From assembly GCF_004363235.1 (NCBI RefSeq), contig NZ_SNYW01000008.1:434001-498000 (forward strand): a stretch of DNA of 64,000 nucleotides, read 5' to 3'. Both the position numbers and the translations under genes were made by a program. The notes beneath the pieces are model-generated. The model was not told the DNA's origin, made no database searches, and worked only from the letters and a program-made list of their open reading frames with translations. Position 1 is the stretch's first letter. Each line of letters starts with the position of its first letter. Positions 30,786 to 39,583 of this stretch are shown here, piece after piece. This DNA comes from Dongia mobilis (GTDB lineage Bacteria; Pseudomonadota; Alphaproteobacteria; Dongiales; Dongiaceae).

Positions 30786-31016
30786 TCAGGCGATGGCGGC
30801 GATGATGCTGCCGCGCTTGAAGGGCTGTTCCGCCGGCACGCGGATCCGCAGGATGCCGGCAGCCGGGGCCGTCACGTCGAAACTGGTCTTTTCCACCATC
30901 ACCTCGGCAATCAGATCGCCTGCGCGCACCGCATCACCATCGGCAAAGAGCCAGGCGGAGACGGCACCCTCGATCTCACCTTCCCAGAGATCGGCGGGAA
31001 TCACCACCGGAATCAT
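30786..31016 (-). CDS. Free-standing lipoyl-domain carrier protein
   Basis: The 76 residues are just one biotinyl/lipoyl domain. K43, in the turn VMVEKTSFDVTAPAAG, is the expected attachment site. A normal E2 would continue with a subunit-binding domain and an acyltransferase domain; both are absent, and the gene ends cleanly at TGA 30788-30786. Its ATG overlaps the E1-beta stop (ATGA). It presumably acts as a mobile carrier for the adjacent E1. Biotin rather than lipoate is possible, but the ligase next door favours lipoate. Confidence 0.85.
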   Translation of the reverse strand: MIPVVIPADLWEGEIEGAVSAWLFADGDAVRAGDLIAEVMVEKTSFDVTAPAAGILRIRVPAEQPFKRGSIIAAIA

Positions 31017-32056
31017 CGGCCTGCCCGCACGATCTGCCGGGCTGTGGCGACAATCTTTGCCGCGCTGGGCAGGGCGGGATGCTCCAGCGCCGGGCTGAAG
31101 GGGATCGGGATGTCGGGAAAGGCGATGCGCCGTGGCGGCGCCTTCAGTGCAACGCCCGATTCCACCACCGAGGCGATGATCTCGCCCGAGACGCCGAAGC
31201 TCTGATAATCCTCGTCAACCACCAGCAGGCGCCCGGTCTTTGCCGTCGAGGCGATGATGGTGGCGCGGTCGAGCGGCACCAGGGTGCGAAGATCGACCAC
31301 CTCCGCCGCGATGCCTTCTTCGCCGAGACTCTGGGCGGCGTCGAGCGCCAGATGTACGCCGGCCCCCAGGCTGACGATGCAGATGTCGTTGCCGGCCCGG
31401 CAGATCGCTGCCTGGCCGAAGGGGATCTCATAGGCATCCTCGGGCACGTCGGTGATGCTGCCCTGCACCGTGCCGAGCCAGCCCATGCCCTGCAGCGCCT
31501 TGTGGAACATGAAGATCACCGGGTTGTCGTCGCGGATGGCCCGGATCATCAATCCCTTGGCGTCATGTGCGTTGCTGGGGACCACCACCTTCATGCCGGG
31601 GAGATGGGCAAAGGTGCCATAGAGGCACTGGCTGTGCTGCCCGGCATCGCCATAGCCGCCGCCGACCGAGGTCATCAGCACCAGCGGCACCGGCGACTGG
31701 CCGCCGGAGAAATAGCAGTTCTTGGCGGCGAGGTTGTAGATCGCATCCATGCAGACGCCGAAGAAGTCGACGAACATCAGTTCGACCACCGGCCGCAGGC
31801 CGACCGCCGCCATGCCGACGGCGGCGCCAATGAAGCCGGTCTCGGAAATAGGCGTGTCGCGCACCCGTGCCGGACCGAATTCATCAAGCAGACCTCGGGT
31901 ATTGCCGAAGACGCCGCCGAGGGCGGCGATATCCTCGCCCAGCACCAGCACCGAATCGTCGCGGCGCATCTCCTGGGCGATCGCCTCGGCCATCGCCTTG
32001 GCGATGGTGAGGTTGCGCCGCGTCCGGTTGGGCAGGATGGTGGCGGTTGCGGTCAT
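31013..32056 (-). CDS. Thiamine-diphosphate dehydrogenase E1, beta subunit
   Basis: The 347-residue protein is an E1-beta of the 2-oxoacid/acetoin dehydrogenase type: LTIAKAMAEAIAQEM, VLGEDIAALGGVFG, DTPISETGFIGAAVGMA and DAGQHSQCLYG, then a C-terminal transketolase domain with EVVDLRTLVPLD and VVDEDYQSFGVSGEI. It pairs with the alpha subunit coded 12 bases upstream and overlaps the lipoyl gene by four bases. Substrate class cannot be fixed; acetoin or a branched-chain or diketone-derived substrate are all open. Confidence 0.9.
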   Translation of the reverse strand: MTATATILPNRTRRNLTIAKAMAEAIAQEMRRDDSVLVLGEDIAALGGVFGNTRGLLDEFGPARVRDTPISETGFIGAAVGMAAVGLRPVVELMFVDFFGVCMDAIYNLAAKNCYFSGGQSPVPLVLMTSVGGGYGDAGQHSQCLYGTFAHLPGMKVVVPSNAHDAKGLMIRAIRDDNPVIFMFHKALQGMGWLGTVQGSITDVPEDAYEIPFGQAAICRAGNDICIVSLGAGVHLALDAAQSLGEEGIAAEVVDLRTLVPLDRATIIASTAKTGRLLVVDEDYQSFGVSGEIIASVVESGVALKAPPRRIAFPDIPIPFSPALEHPALPSAAKIVATARQIVRAGR

Positions 32057-32068
32057 GACACTCTCCCC

Positions 32069-33049
32069 TCAGGCGAAGACTTTTTCATAGGCCTGCTCGG
32101 GCACCGGATAGGCTGCCGCGCGCGCCTTGGAGATCGCCCGGTCGACCAGCGCTTCCGCCTCATCGGTGAGAGCACGGTCCGCCGTCGGGTCCAGGATGCC
32201 GAGGCCGAGCAGCTTCGCGCGCAGCTGCGGAATAGGGTCGGTCAGAGCCTCCTTCTCGCCCTTGGGCCGATAACCTTCCGCATCGCCAATGAAATGTCCG
32301 GCCAGGCGGTGGGTCTCGATCTCGATCAGGCTGGGTCCCTCGCCAGCACGGGCCCGGGCGATGGCGGCGCCGGCCACGGCGAAGATCGCCTCCGGATCGT
32401 TGCCGGCGACGCGGTGCCCCGGCATGCCATAGGCGGCGGCGCGGGCATCGTTTTGCGGCACTGCCGTGGATTGCGCCTTGGCGACCGAGATCCCCCAGGC
32501 ATTGTCCTCGATCACGATGACCACCGGCGCCTGCCAGATTGCGGCGAGGTTGAGCGATTCGTGAAAGGCGCCCTGATTGGCCGCCCCTTCGCCGATGAAG
32601 GAGACGGCGACGCGCCTTTCATTGCGCAGCTTGAAGGCGGTGGCAGCCCCCACCGCCGGCCCCATCCCTTGCGCGATGATGCCGGAACAACAGAAATTCA
32701 CCGCGGCGTCGAATATGTGCATATGGCCGCCACGACCACCGCTCAAGCCCGTTGCCTTGCCGAAGATCTCGGCTGCCATGGCGTCGAGATCGACCCCCTT
32801 GGCGATGGCAATGTGGTGCGGCCGGTGGGTCGCGGTGACGAAATCGCCGGCATCGAGATGCGCACAGACGCCCACGGCGCAGGGTTCCTGGCCGTTGGAG
32901 AGGTGCATCTCGCCCGGAATAGGGCCATTCGCCATGTTGAAGACTGGCGACTTGCCCTCGAAATAGGCGGCGGCGATCCGTTCCTCGAAAATGCGGGACT
33001 TCACCATGGTCTGGTACATCCAGAGCCATTGCTTTGGACTCGGGCGCAT
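32069..33049 (-). CDS. Thiamine-diphosphate dehydrogenase E1, alpha subunit
   Basis: The 326-residue protein is an AcoA/PdhA-like E1-alpha. It has MYQTMVKSRIFEERI, HLSNGQEPCAVGV, RGGHMHIFD and the thiamine-diphosphate motif from G153-E-G to N183 (ending VIVIEDN). It decarboxylates or cleaves a 2-oxo substrate and passes the acyl group to lipoate. ATG 33049 has GGGGAGG five bases upstream; the open frame to 33139 is rejected. The cupin gene lies 52 bases upstream on the same strand. Confidence 0.92.
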   Translation of the reverse strand: MRPSPKQWLWMYQTMVKSRIFEERIAAAYFEGKSPVFNMANGPIPGEMHLSNGQEPCAVGVCAHLDAGDFVTATHRPHHIAIAKGVDLDAMAAEIFGKATGLSGGRGGHMHIFDAAVNFCCSGIIAQGMGPAVGAATAFKLRNERRVAVSFIGEGAANQGAFHESLNLAAIWQAPVVIVIEDNAWGISVAKAQSTAVPQNDARAAAYGMPGHRVAGNDPEAIFAVAGAAIARARAGEGPSLIEIETHRLAGHFIGDAEGYRPKGEKEALTDPIPQLRAKLLGLGILDPTADRALTDEAEALVDRAISKARAAAYPVPEQAYEKVFA

Positions 33050-33101
33050 CGGACGCCTCCCCTGATGTGATGCCGGTTGAGGTGTTGCCAGGACGAAGAT
33101 G

Positions 33102-33533
33102 TCAGGCGGCCAGGGCTTGTTTCGCCTGCGCGTCGGCAAAGAATTTCCAGTCGAGCATCATGATGATCGACTTGTCCGGGTTCACGAAGGCAACCGGGCC
33201 GTGATTGGCGAACCAGAGAACCGTGTCTTCCAGGAATTCGGTGCGCTCGTGATAGACGCCGAGCGGCTCATAGCCGTAATCGCCGGCGCGGGCGATGCCG
33301 GCGCGGTAGTCCATGACGCCCTTCAGCATCAGATATTCGCCGGCGCCGTAATGGAAATGCGGCGCGAAACTGGAGCCCTTGTCGCATTTGAAAAGAACGG
33401 TCCAGGTGCCGGTCTCGGGGCTGACCCGCAGCACCTTGAAGGCGATGGCATCGGTGAATGGAATCCACGCCATCTTTTCGGTTTCGCACAGGATGTCGGC
33501 GGGATTGCTGTCCGCCGGAAGCGCATCGGCCAT
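33102..33533 (-). CDS. Three-His cupin dioxygenase, acetylacetone-cleaving (Dke1)-like
   Basis: The 143-residue single-domain cupin has H59 and H61 (APHFHYGAGEY) and H95 (GVYHERT) in place for a three-histidine Fe(II) site, the arrangement known from acetylacetone dioxygenase Dke1. Segments IPFTDAI, SPETGTWTVLFKC, GSSFAPH and ANHGPVAFV also resemble Dke1 as I recall it. That enzyme splits a beta-diketone into acetate and methylglyoxal. It leads an operon with E1 subunits. ATG 33533 has AAGGAAA upstream. A 2,4'-dihydroxyacetophenone dioxygenase-like role is the main alternative. Confidence 0.65.
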   Translation of the reverse strand: MADALPADSNPADILCETEKMAWIPFTDAIAFKVLRVSPETGTWTVLFKCDKGSSFAPHFHYGAGEYLMLKGVMDYRAGIARAGDYGYEPLGVYHERTEFLEDTVLWFANHGPVAFVNPDKSIIMMLDWKFFADAQAKQALAA

Positions 33534-33684
33534 TGTCGGTTTCCTTCCAGTTTGTTCCAGAAACTCGTTGATTTGACTGGTTCCGGATTCTGCAGGACAG
33601 TATGGCGATGCACTGCCGCTCAGGTCTTGCCGGAGCGGGACGCAAAACTTGCTCCAGCCTGCCAAGCCCTCGAAGAGGCCAGCC

Positions 33685-34635
33685 ATGCAGCCGGGTATCC
33701 AGGAAAGCATGATCCAGTCGACCTCCGTCCTGCCGCCGGCGCGGCAATATGACTGGTGGCGCGAGGCGGTTTCCGACACGCATCTCGGCTGGGACCTGCC
33801 GCGCCGCGACGCCGGCGATTTCCGGGCGCGCTTCCGGCACCAGGATTTCGGCCGGGCGCAGATCGTGCACTGTGCCTGCGACCCCTGCCATGGCCGCCGC
33901 GGCCGTCACGAGATCGGGCAATCGCATGAGCCGTCCTTCGGCCTGCTCTATATCCTGAAAGGCCGCGAAAGCCTCAACCAGGCGGGCCGCGAGATCGTGC
34001 TCGAAGCCGGTTCCTTCACCCTGTGGGATTCGACCCGGCCGATCGAGTTCGGCCTGCCGGACGAGTTGGAGAAGATTACCCTGCTGGTGCCGCAGGAGGC
34101 CGTGACCGACCTGCTGCCCATGGCGGCCGATCTGGTCATGCGGCCGATCAGCGGCAGGCGCGGTCGCGGCGCGTTGCTGACAACCCATCTGCGCGCCCTG
34201 GCCCGGGAAGGAGCTGCCCTGCCGGCTGGGCTGCAGGCGCCGGTCCTGCGCGCGACACTCGACCTGCTGGTCGCGGCGATCGAGCCGGAAGCGGAATCAG
34301 GCGAAGGTGCCTATCAGCGCGCGCTCCGCGCGCGCATCCAGGATTTCGTGCTCGCGCGCCTCAACGACCCTGCCCTGGGGCCGGAACTGGTGGCGGCATC
34401 GCTCGGTCTCTCGGCGCGGCAGGTGCATCGCCTGTTCAATGCCGGCGGCATCACCCTCGACCGCTGGATCTGGCGCCAGCGCCTGCAGCGCTGCCGCGAC
34501 GAGTTGAAGGCGCGACCGCACGCCTCGATCAGCGAGATCGCTTATCAATGGGGCTTCAGCGATTCGGCCCATTTCAGCCGTGCCTTCAAGGCGGCCTTCG
34601 GCCTCTCGCCCAGGGCCTTCCGCAAGGATCCATAG
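33685..34635 (+). CDS. AraC-family transcriptional regulator (FeaR-like layout)
   Basis: The 316-residue regulator has an N-terminal AraC-binding-like sensor domain (YDWWREAVSDTHLGWDL, SFGLLYILKGRESLNQAG) and a C-terminal double helix-turn-helix with AASLGLSARQVHRLFN and ISEIAYQWGFSDSAHFSRAFK. This layout is common in activators of aromatic, amine or ketone breakdown. ATG 33685 is preferred (AGAGG upstream), with ATG 33709 and TTG 33649 possible. It is divergent from the cupin-E1-lipoyl operon and is its likely regulator. The 151-base gap shows no clear inverted repeat. Confidence 0.88.
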   Translation: MQPGIQESMIQSTSVLPPARQYDWWREAVSDTHLGWDLPRRDAGDFRARFRHQDFGRAQIVHCACDPCHGRRGRHEIGQSHEPSFGLLYILKGRESLNQAGREIVLEAGSFTLWDSTRPIEFGLPDELEKITLLVPQEAVTDLLPMAADLVMRPISGRRGRGALLTTHLRALAREGAALPAGLQAPVLRATLDLLVAAIEPEAESGEGAYQRALRARIQDFVLARLNDPALGPELVAASLGLSARQVHRLFNAGGITLDRWIWRQRLQRCRDELKARPHASISEIAYQWGFSDSAHFSRAFKAAFGLSPRAFRKDP

Positions 34636-34664
34636 GGGCCGCATCCGCCGGCGATGACGGCCCC
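34635..34664. terminator. Stem between convergent araC-type and gcvPB genes
   Basis: GGGGCCG (34635-34641) pairs with CGGCCCC (34658-34664) around 16 bases. It lies exactly between two convergent genes and could end both transcripts. There is no T tract, so it is only a candidate. Confidence 0.3.
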
Positions 34665-34669
34665 CGCGG

Positions 34670-36208
34670 CTATTCCGCCGCCTGCTTGGTTTCCTCCGGC
34701 TTCCAGCGCAGGATCGGCTGGCGCGCGGCCAGCGTTTCATCCAGGCGCCGGCGCGGCGTGTGATAGGGGGCGCCGCGGAAATACTCGGCGTCGCCCATCT
34801 TGGCGCGCTTGGCGAGGCCCTTCACCACGCCGATATAACGATCGAGGCCGATCTTGCTTTCGGTTTCTGTCGGCTCCATCAGCAGGGCGCCATGGACGAC
34901 CAGGGGGAAATACATGGTCATCGGGTGATAGCCCTCGTCGATCATCGCCTTGGCGAAATCGAGGGTGGTGACGCCGGTGCCTTCGAGGAAGTCGTCATTG
35001 AACAGCGCCTCGTGCATGCAGGTGCCGGGGAAGGCGGCGGTGAGTTCGTCGCGCAGGCAGGCGAGGAGATAGTTCGCATTGAGGACCGCATCGCCCGAGA
35101 CCTGGCGCAGGCCGTCGGCGCCGTGGCTCAGCATGTAGGATAGCGCGCGGGTGAACATGCCCATCTGGCCATGGAAACCCTTGAGGCGGCCGAACGACCC
35201 CTTTGGTCCATCCGGACCGTCATCATGCTCGACCAGATCGAAGCCGTTGGCGCCGTGGGTGACGTAGGGCAGTGGCGCATAGGGGGCGAGCGCCGCCGAC
35301 AGCACGACCGGGCCGGAACCCGGCCCGCCGCCGCCATGGGGTGTCGAGAAGGTCTTGTGAAGATTGATGTGCATGGCGTCGACGCCGAGATCGCCCGGCC
35401 GCACGCGGCCGACGATGGCGTTGAAATTGGCGCCGTCGCAGTAGAAGTAGCCACCCACTCCATGGATCGCATCGGCGATGTCGACGATGTCGTTCTCGAA
35501 CAGGCCGCAGGTATTCGGGTTGGTGATCATGGTGCCGGCGACATCGGGGCCGAGCTTCGCCTTGAAGGCGGCAAGGTCGACGCGGCCGCGCTCATCCGCC
35601 GGGACCGGATCGACCTCGTAGCCAATGCTGGCGGCGGTGGCCGGGTTGGTGCCGTGGGCGGATTCCGGTACCAGGATGCGCTTCCTGGCGTCGCCCTTGG
35701 CGAGATGCGCGGCGCGGATGGCCAGCATGCCGCAAAGCTCGCCATGGGCGCCGGCGGCCGGCGACATGGCGACGGCCGGCATGCCGGTCAGGGTCTTCAG
35801 CCAGTGTGCCAGGGTATCGATCAGTTCCAGCGCCCCCTGCACGGTCGAGACGGGCTGCATCGGATGCAGGTCGGCGATTCCTTGCAGGCGCGCCATCTTC
35901 TCGTTGAGGCGCGGATTGTGCTTCATGGTGCAGGAGCCCAAAGGATAGACCGACATGTCGATCGCGTAGTTCTTCTGGCTCAGCTTGGTGTAGTGGCGCA
36001 CCACCTGCGGCTCGGCGAGACCCGGCAGGCCGATCGCGCCCTTGCGCTTCAAGCTGCCCAGGCGTTCCTTGTGCTGCGGCACGTCGGGCAGGTCGACGCC
36101 GGATCGGCCCTTTACGTCCATCTCGAAGATCAGCGGCTCCTCGATCATCAGGCCGCGATTGCCCGAGATGGTATCGGTGTTCACGTTCACATTGGCGGGC
36201 GCGCTCAT
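34670..36208 (-). CDS. gcvPB: Glycine dehydrogenase (decarboxylating), subunit 2
   Basis: This is the PLP-carrying half of the P-protein of glycine cleavage. The 512-residue protein has [48 protein letters not shown], and the PLP-lysine region [21 protein letters not shown]. It decarboxylates glycine and loads aminomethyl onto GcvH lipoate, together with GcvPA. It overlaps gcvPA by four bases. The split P-protein is normal for many alphaproteobacteria. Confidence 0.96.
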   Translation of the reverse strand: MSAPANVNVNTDTISGNRGLMIEEPLIFEMDVKGRSGVDLPDVPQHKERLGSLKRKGAIGLPGLAEPQVVRHYTKLSQKNYAIDMSVYPLGSCTMKHNPRLNEKMARLQGIADLHPMQPVSTVQGALELIDTLAHWLKTLTGMPAVAMSPAAGAHGELCGMLAIRAAHLAKGDARKRILVPESAHGTNPATAASIGYEVDPVPADERGRVDLAAFKAKLGPDVAGTMITNPNTCGLFENDIVDIADAIHGVGGYFYCDGANFNAIVGRVRPGDLGVDAMHINLHKTFSTPHGGGGPGSGPVVLSAALAPYAPLPYVTHGANGFDLVEHDDGPDGPKGSFGRLKGFHGQMGMFTRALSYMLSHGADGLRQVSGDAVLNANYLLACLRDELTAAFPGTCMHEALFNDDFLEGTGVTTLDFAKAMIDEGYHPMTMYFPLVVHGALLMEPTETESKIGLDRYIGVVKGLAKRAKMGDAEYFRGAPYHTPRRRLDETLAARQPILRWKPEETKQAAE

Positions 36209-37551
36209 GCCAGCACCTCCTTGAGGCCGCTCTCGAGCGCGGCCATGTCGTCGTCGCTATTGAGTTCCGTCGCCGCCACCAGCAGCAGGTTCTCCGCCTC
36301 CGGGGCGGGATGCAGGCGGAAGACCGGTACGCCGCCGAGGATGCGCTTCTTCGCCAGCGCCTCGACCACCGGCACGGCCGGTTTCGGCAAGGCCAGGGTG
36401 AACTCGTTGAAGAATGTGTCGTTCAGCAGCTTGACGCCGGGCAGGGCGGCAAGTCGATCGGCTAGCCGGCTCGCCTTGGCGTGGTTGAGAGCGGCCAGCT
36501 TCGCAAGCCCCGCTTCGCCCAGCAGGGTGAGGTGCATGGTGAAGGCCAGCGCGCAGAGGCCGGAGTTGGTGCAGATGTTGCTGGTCGCCTTCTCGCGCCT
36601 GATATGCTGCTCGCGGGTGGAGAGGGTAAGGACCCAGCCACGCCTGCCATCGACATCGACGGTCTGGCCGGCAAGGCGCCCCGGCATCTGCCGCAGGTAT
36701 TTTTCGCGCGCCGCAAAGAGGCCGACATAGGGCCCGCCGAAGCCCAAGGGATTGCCGAGTGACTGGCCTTCGGCGACGACGATGTCGGCACCCATCTCGC
36801 CGGGCGGCGTCACCAGCCCGAGGGAGACGATCTCGGTCACGGCAACGATCAAAAGGGCGCCCGCCGCGTGGACCGCCTCGGCGAGCCTGGTGAAATCCGA
36901 GAGATGGCCGAAGAAGCTGGGATTCTGCACGACCACGCAGGAAACATCCGGCCCCAGTTGCGCAACCAGATCCTCCTTGCCCTTTGCATCCAGCGGCGCC
37001 ACCACGGTTTCGAAGCCGGTGTGGTGGCCGTGGGTGACGACCACGTCGCGATAATGCGGATGCAGACCGCCGGAGAGCACGGCCTTTTTCCGCCGCGTGA
37101 CGCGGTTCGCCATGGCGACCGCTTCCGTTGTCGCCGTGGCGCCGTCATACATCGAGGCGTTGGCGACATCCATCGCGGTGACGAGCGCCACCTGGGTCTG
37201 GAATTCGAACAGGTATTGCAGCGTGCCCTGGGCCACTTCGGGCTGGTAGGGCGTGTAGGAGGTGAGGAATTCGCCGCGCTGGATGAGGTGATCCACCGCC
37301 GCCGGGATGTGATGGCGATAGGCGCCCGCACCCAGGAAGCTCGGCGCCTCCGAGGTGCCGAGATTCTTGCGCGCCATGCCGCCGATGACGCGCTCCACCT
37401 CCATCTCCGGCAGATGATTGGTAAGCCCCGCAATCGGCTGGGCCAGCAGTTTTTCCTTTGGCACGTCGCCATAAAGGGCGTCGATCGAGGGAACGCCGAT
37501 CTTCGCCAGCATCACCTGGCGGTCGGCATCAGTCTGCGGCAGGAAGCGCAT
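36205..37551 (-). CDS. gcvPA: Glycine dehydrogenase (decarboxylating), subunit 1
   Basis: This is the other half of the split P-protein, 448 residues, lacking the PLP lysine. Family segments are [51 protein letters not shown] and [10 protein letters not shown], with [14 protein letters not shown] in the C-terminal half. It lies 24 bases after gcvH and its stop overlaps gcvPB, so the two subunits are translated in step. Confidence 0.96.
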   Translation of the reverse strand: MRFLPQTDADRQVMLAKIGVPSIDALYGDVPKEKLLAQPIAGLTNHLPEMEVERVIGGMARKNLGTSEAPSFLGAGAYRHHIPAAVDHLIQRGEFLTSYTPYQPEVAQGTLQYLFEFQTQVALVTAMDVANASMYDGATATTEAVAMANRVTRRKKAVLSGGLHPHYRDVVVTHGHHTGFETVVAPLDAKGKEDLVAQLGPDVSCVVVQNPSFFGHLSDFTRLAEAVHAAGALLIVAVTEIVSLGLVTPPGEMGADIVVAEGQSLGNPLGFGGPYVGLFAAREKYLRQMPGRLAGQTVDVDGRRGWVLTLSTREQHIRREKATSNICTNSGLCALAFTMHLTLLGEAGLAKLAALNHAKASRLADRLAALPGVKLLNDTFFNEFTLALPKPAVPVVEALAKKRILGGVPVFRLHPAPEAENLLLVAATELNSDDDMAALESGLKEVLA

Positions 37552-37575
37552 GATGCGTCCGATCCTCTCTCTGGC

Positions 37576-37953
37576 TCAATGCAGGCCGTCGCAATAGGCC
37601 TTGTAGGCGGCCTCATCCATCAATTCGTCGAGCTCGGCCTTGCTGGCGATGCGGAGCTTGGCAAACCAGCCCTTGCCCAGCGCGTCCTCGTTGACCGTGC
37701 CGGGCGCGTCGCCGAGGGCCGCGTTGACCTCGACCACCTCGCCGCCCACCGGCGCATAGACCTCGGAGGCTGCCTTGACCGATTCGACCACCGCAAGCTC
37801 CTTGCCCTTCTCGACTTTCTTGCCGATGGCCGGCAGGTCGACGAACACCACATCGCCCAACTGCTCCTGGGCATAGGGGCTGATGCCCACCGTGGCGACA
37901 TCGCCCTCAAGCTTCACCCACTCATGTTCCTTGCTGAAGCGAATACCGCTCAT
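37576..37953 (-). CDS. gcvH: Glycine cleavage H protein
   Basis: GcvH is the lipoyl carrier of glycine cleavage. The 125-residue protein has [20 protein letters not shown], the lipoylated K60 in [14 protein letters not shown], and [18 protein letters not shown] 37953 has AGGAG nine bases upstream; the longer frame to 38025 is rejected. It offers a useful contrast with the other free lipoyl protein at 30786, which shares only the lipoyl fold. Confidence 0.97.
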   Translation of the reverse strand: MSGIRFSKEHEWVKLEGDVATVGISPYAQEQLGDVVFVDLPAIGKKVEKGKELAVVESVKAASEVYAPVGGEVVEVNAALGDAPGTVNEDALGKGWFAKLRIASKAELDELMDEAAYKAYCDGLH

Positions 37954-38031
37954 CCCTGATATCTCCTCTGTTTTCGCGCGCGTCCTGCTGGGATCGTCGC
38001 GCTTTTCTCCGGTGAAACTGACCATGATGAC

Positions 38032-39177
38032 TTAGCCGCGATGGTAGCGATGCGGCACGAAGGGCATCGGCGCCACCTTCGCCGGCAGGGCCTTGCCGCG
38101 CACCATCAGGTTGAGTTGCGTGCCGTCGGCGGCCTGTGCCGTCGCCACATAGCCCATGGCGATCGGCGCGCCGAGGCTGGGCCCGAAGCCGCCGGACGTG
38201 ACCTCGCCGATGGTTGCGCCGTTCTGGTCCGAGATTTCGGTATGGGCGCGGGCCGGCGCCTTGCCCTCGGGCAGGATACCGACACGGCGGCGTGCTGGAC
38301 CGTCGCGCAATTGCTGCTGCACGATGGCAGCACCGGGGAAGCCGCCTTCCTCGCGGCGGCGCTTCTGCATCGCCCAGACTAGGTTCGCCTCGACCGGATT
38401 CGTGGCCGGGCCGATGTCGTTGCCGTGCAGGCAGAGCCCGGCCTCGAGGCGGAGCGAGTCGCGCGCACCCAGCCCGACCGGCCTTACCGCGGCATCGGAC
38501 AGCAGGCGCTGCGCCAGATCGTGCACGGCGCCGTCCGGTACCGAGATCTCGAACCCGTCCTCGCCGGTATAGCCGGAGCGCGTGGCGAGGCAGGGGATCC
38601 CGGCCACATCCAGCGCGGTCCCTTGCATGAAGGTAAGTGCGGCGCTGCCGGGTGCGTGGCGGATGAGGACCGCCGCCGCCTGCGGTCCCTGCAGCGCGAT
38701 GAGCGAGCGGTCGGCGATCACCTCGATGTCGCAGGCCTTGTCGAGATGCGCCCTGAGATGCGCGATATCGGCCAGCTTGCAGCCGGCATTCACCACCATG
38801 AAAAGATGGTCGCCATCATCGCCGGCACCCATCCTTGTCACCATCAGGTCGTCGAGGATGCCGGCGCGGTCGTCGAGAAAAAAGGAATAGCGCTGCTGGC
38901 CGGGTTTCAGATTGATGAAATCGGCCGGGCAGAGCTTCTCGAGCGCCGCCGCCACGGTCGCGAAATCCTTCGCCCGGAGGCGGATCTGGCCCATATGAGA
39001 AACGTCGAACAGTCCGGCGGCCGCGCGCGTGTGCTGGTGTTCGGCCAGGATGCCGGCGGGATATTGAACCGGCATGTCATAACCGGCAAACGGCACCATC
39101 CTGGCGCCCAGAGACAGGTGCAGGTCATATAGGGCGGTGCGATGAAGGGCCTGGTCGGTCCCGCTGATGGCGCTCAC
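38032..39177 (-). CDS. gcvT: Aminomethyltransferase (glycine cleavage T protein)
   Basis: GcvT releases ammonia from aminomethyl-lipoate and forms methylene-tetrahydrofolate. The 381-residue protein has HLSLGARMVPFAGYDMPVQY, HTRAAAGLFDVSHMGQI, SGYTGEDGFEIS, LGARDSLRLEAGLCLHGND and VGLGARD. The start is GTG 39177 with AAGGA eight bases upstream; the frame reaches 39294 but that part overlaps the riboswitch. It is the first gene of gcvT-gcvH-gcvPA-gcvPB. Confidence 0.95.
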   Translation of the reverse strand: MSAISGTDQALHRTALYDLHLSLGARMVPFAGYDMPVQYPAGILAEHQHTRAAAGLFDVSHMGQIRLRAKDFATVAAALEKLCPADFINLKPGQQRYSFFLDDRAGILDDLMVTRMGAGDDGDHLFMVVNAGCKLADIAHLRAHLDKACDIEVIADRSLIALQGPQAAAVLIRHAPGSAALTFMQGTALDVAGIPCLATRSGYTGEDGFEISVPDGAVHDLAQRLLSDAAVRPVGLGARDSLRLEAGLCLHGNDIGPATNPVEANLVWAMQKRRREEGGFPGAAIVQQQLRDGPARRRVGILPEGKAPARAHTEISDQNGATIGEVTSGGFGPSLGAPIAMGYVATAQAADGTQLNLMVRGKALPAKVAPMPFVPHRYHRG

Positions 39178-39240
39178 GCTTAGAATCCTTCCGACAGATG
39201 GCGACCGCGACCGGGCGTCCTTGCCGGACAGCCCGCGCGA

Positions 39241-39475
39241 CCCCCCTCTGTCTTCGGAACCTGAGAGATTGGCCGTCGGCCCCGCGCGCCGCAACCGGGC
39301 GCGCCTGTAGGAAGGCTGGCGGTTTACTCCTTCGGTGGGATGAAGCCCAGGTGTGGGGCCATCCGCTTTCCAGAGTTTTTCCCCGCATCGGTCCTTTTGC
39401 CTGAGAGTTTCCGGGGGCGGTTGCTCCTTCGGCGCTCATCGCTGGTCACTCTGGCCAGTCCTGAGTCTCTCCCGA
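39241..39475 (-). ncRNA. Tandem glycine riboswitch upstream of gcvT
   Basis: On the minus strand the leader holds two glycine aptamers in series. The first (about 39475-39360) has GGGAGAGACTC, the conserved GCCGAAGGAGCAA and AACTCTCAGGCAAAAGGAC. The second (about 39345-39241) has ACCGAAGGAGTAAACC, then ATCTCTCAGGTTCCGAAGACAG. The short linker between them is normal for the cooperative tandem form. Sixty-odd bases separate it from the gcvT GTG. It should switch the glycine cleavage operon on when glycine is high; the switching hairpin itself is not obvious. Confidence 0.95.
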
Positions 39476-39494
39476 CGCGGGTTTTGCCGCCGGC

Positions 39495-39524
39495 AAGATG
39501 GGCTGGCGGCGGATGTTCCGTCAA
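39495..39524 (-). promoter_or_regulatory. Possible promoter of the gcv operon
   Basis: On the minus strand TTGACG (39524-39519) is followed after 18 bases by CATCTT (39500-39495), about 20 bases before the riboswitch begins. The -35 is good and the -10 weak, but the position is right. Confidence 0.35.
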
Positions 39525-39583
39525 GGACTATCCGCTGGGCGCCATATTTTTGTGCAGTTGCGGCACGAACTGCCACGGCTGCT

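Noticed and set aside
31079-33070. 663-codon plus-strand open frame
   Set aside because: It is antisense to the E1 subunits. GC-rich third positions create long stop-free antisense frames here.
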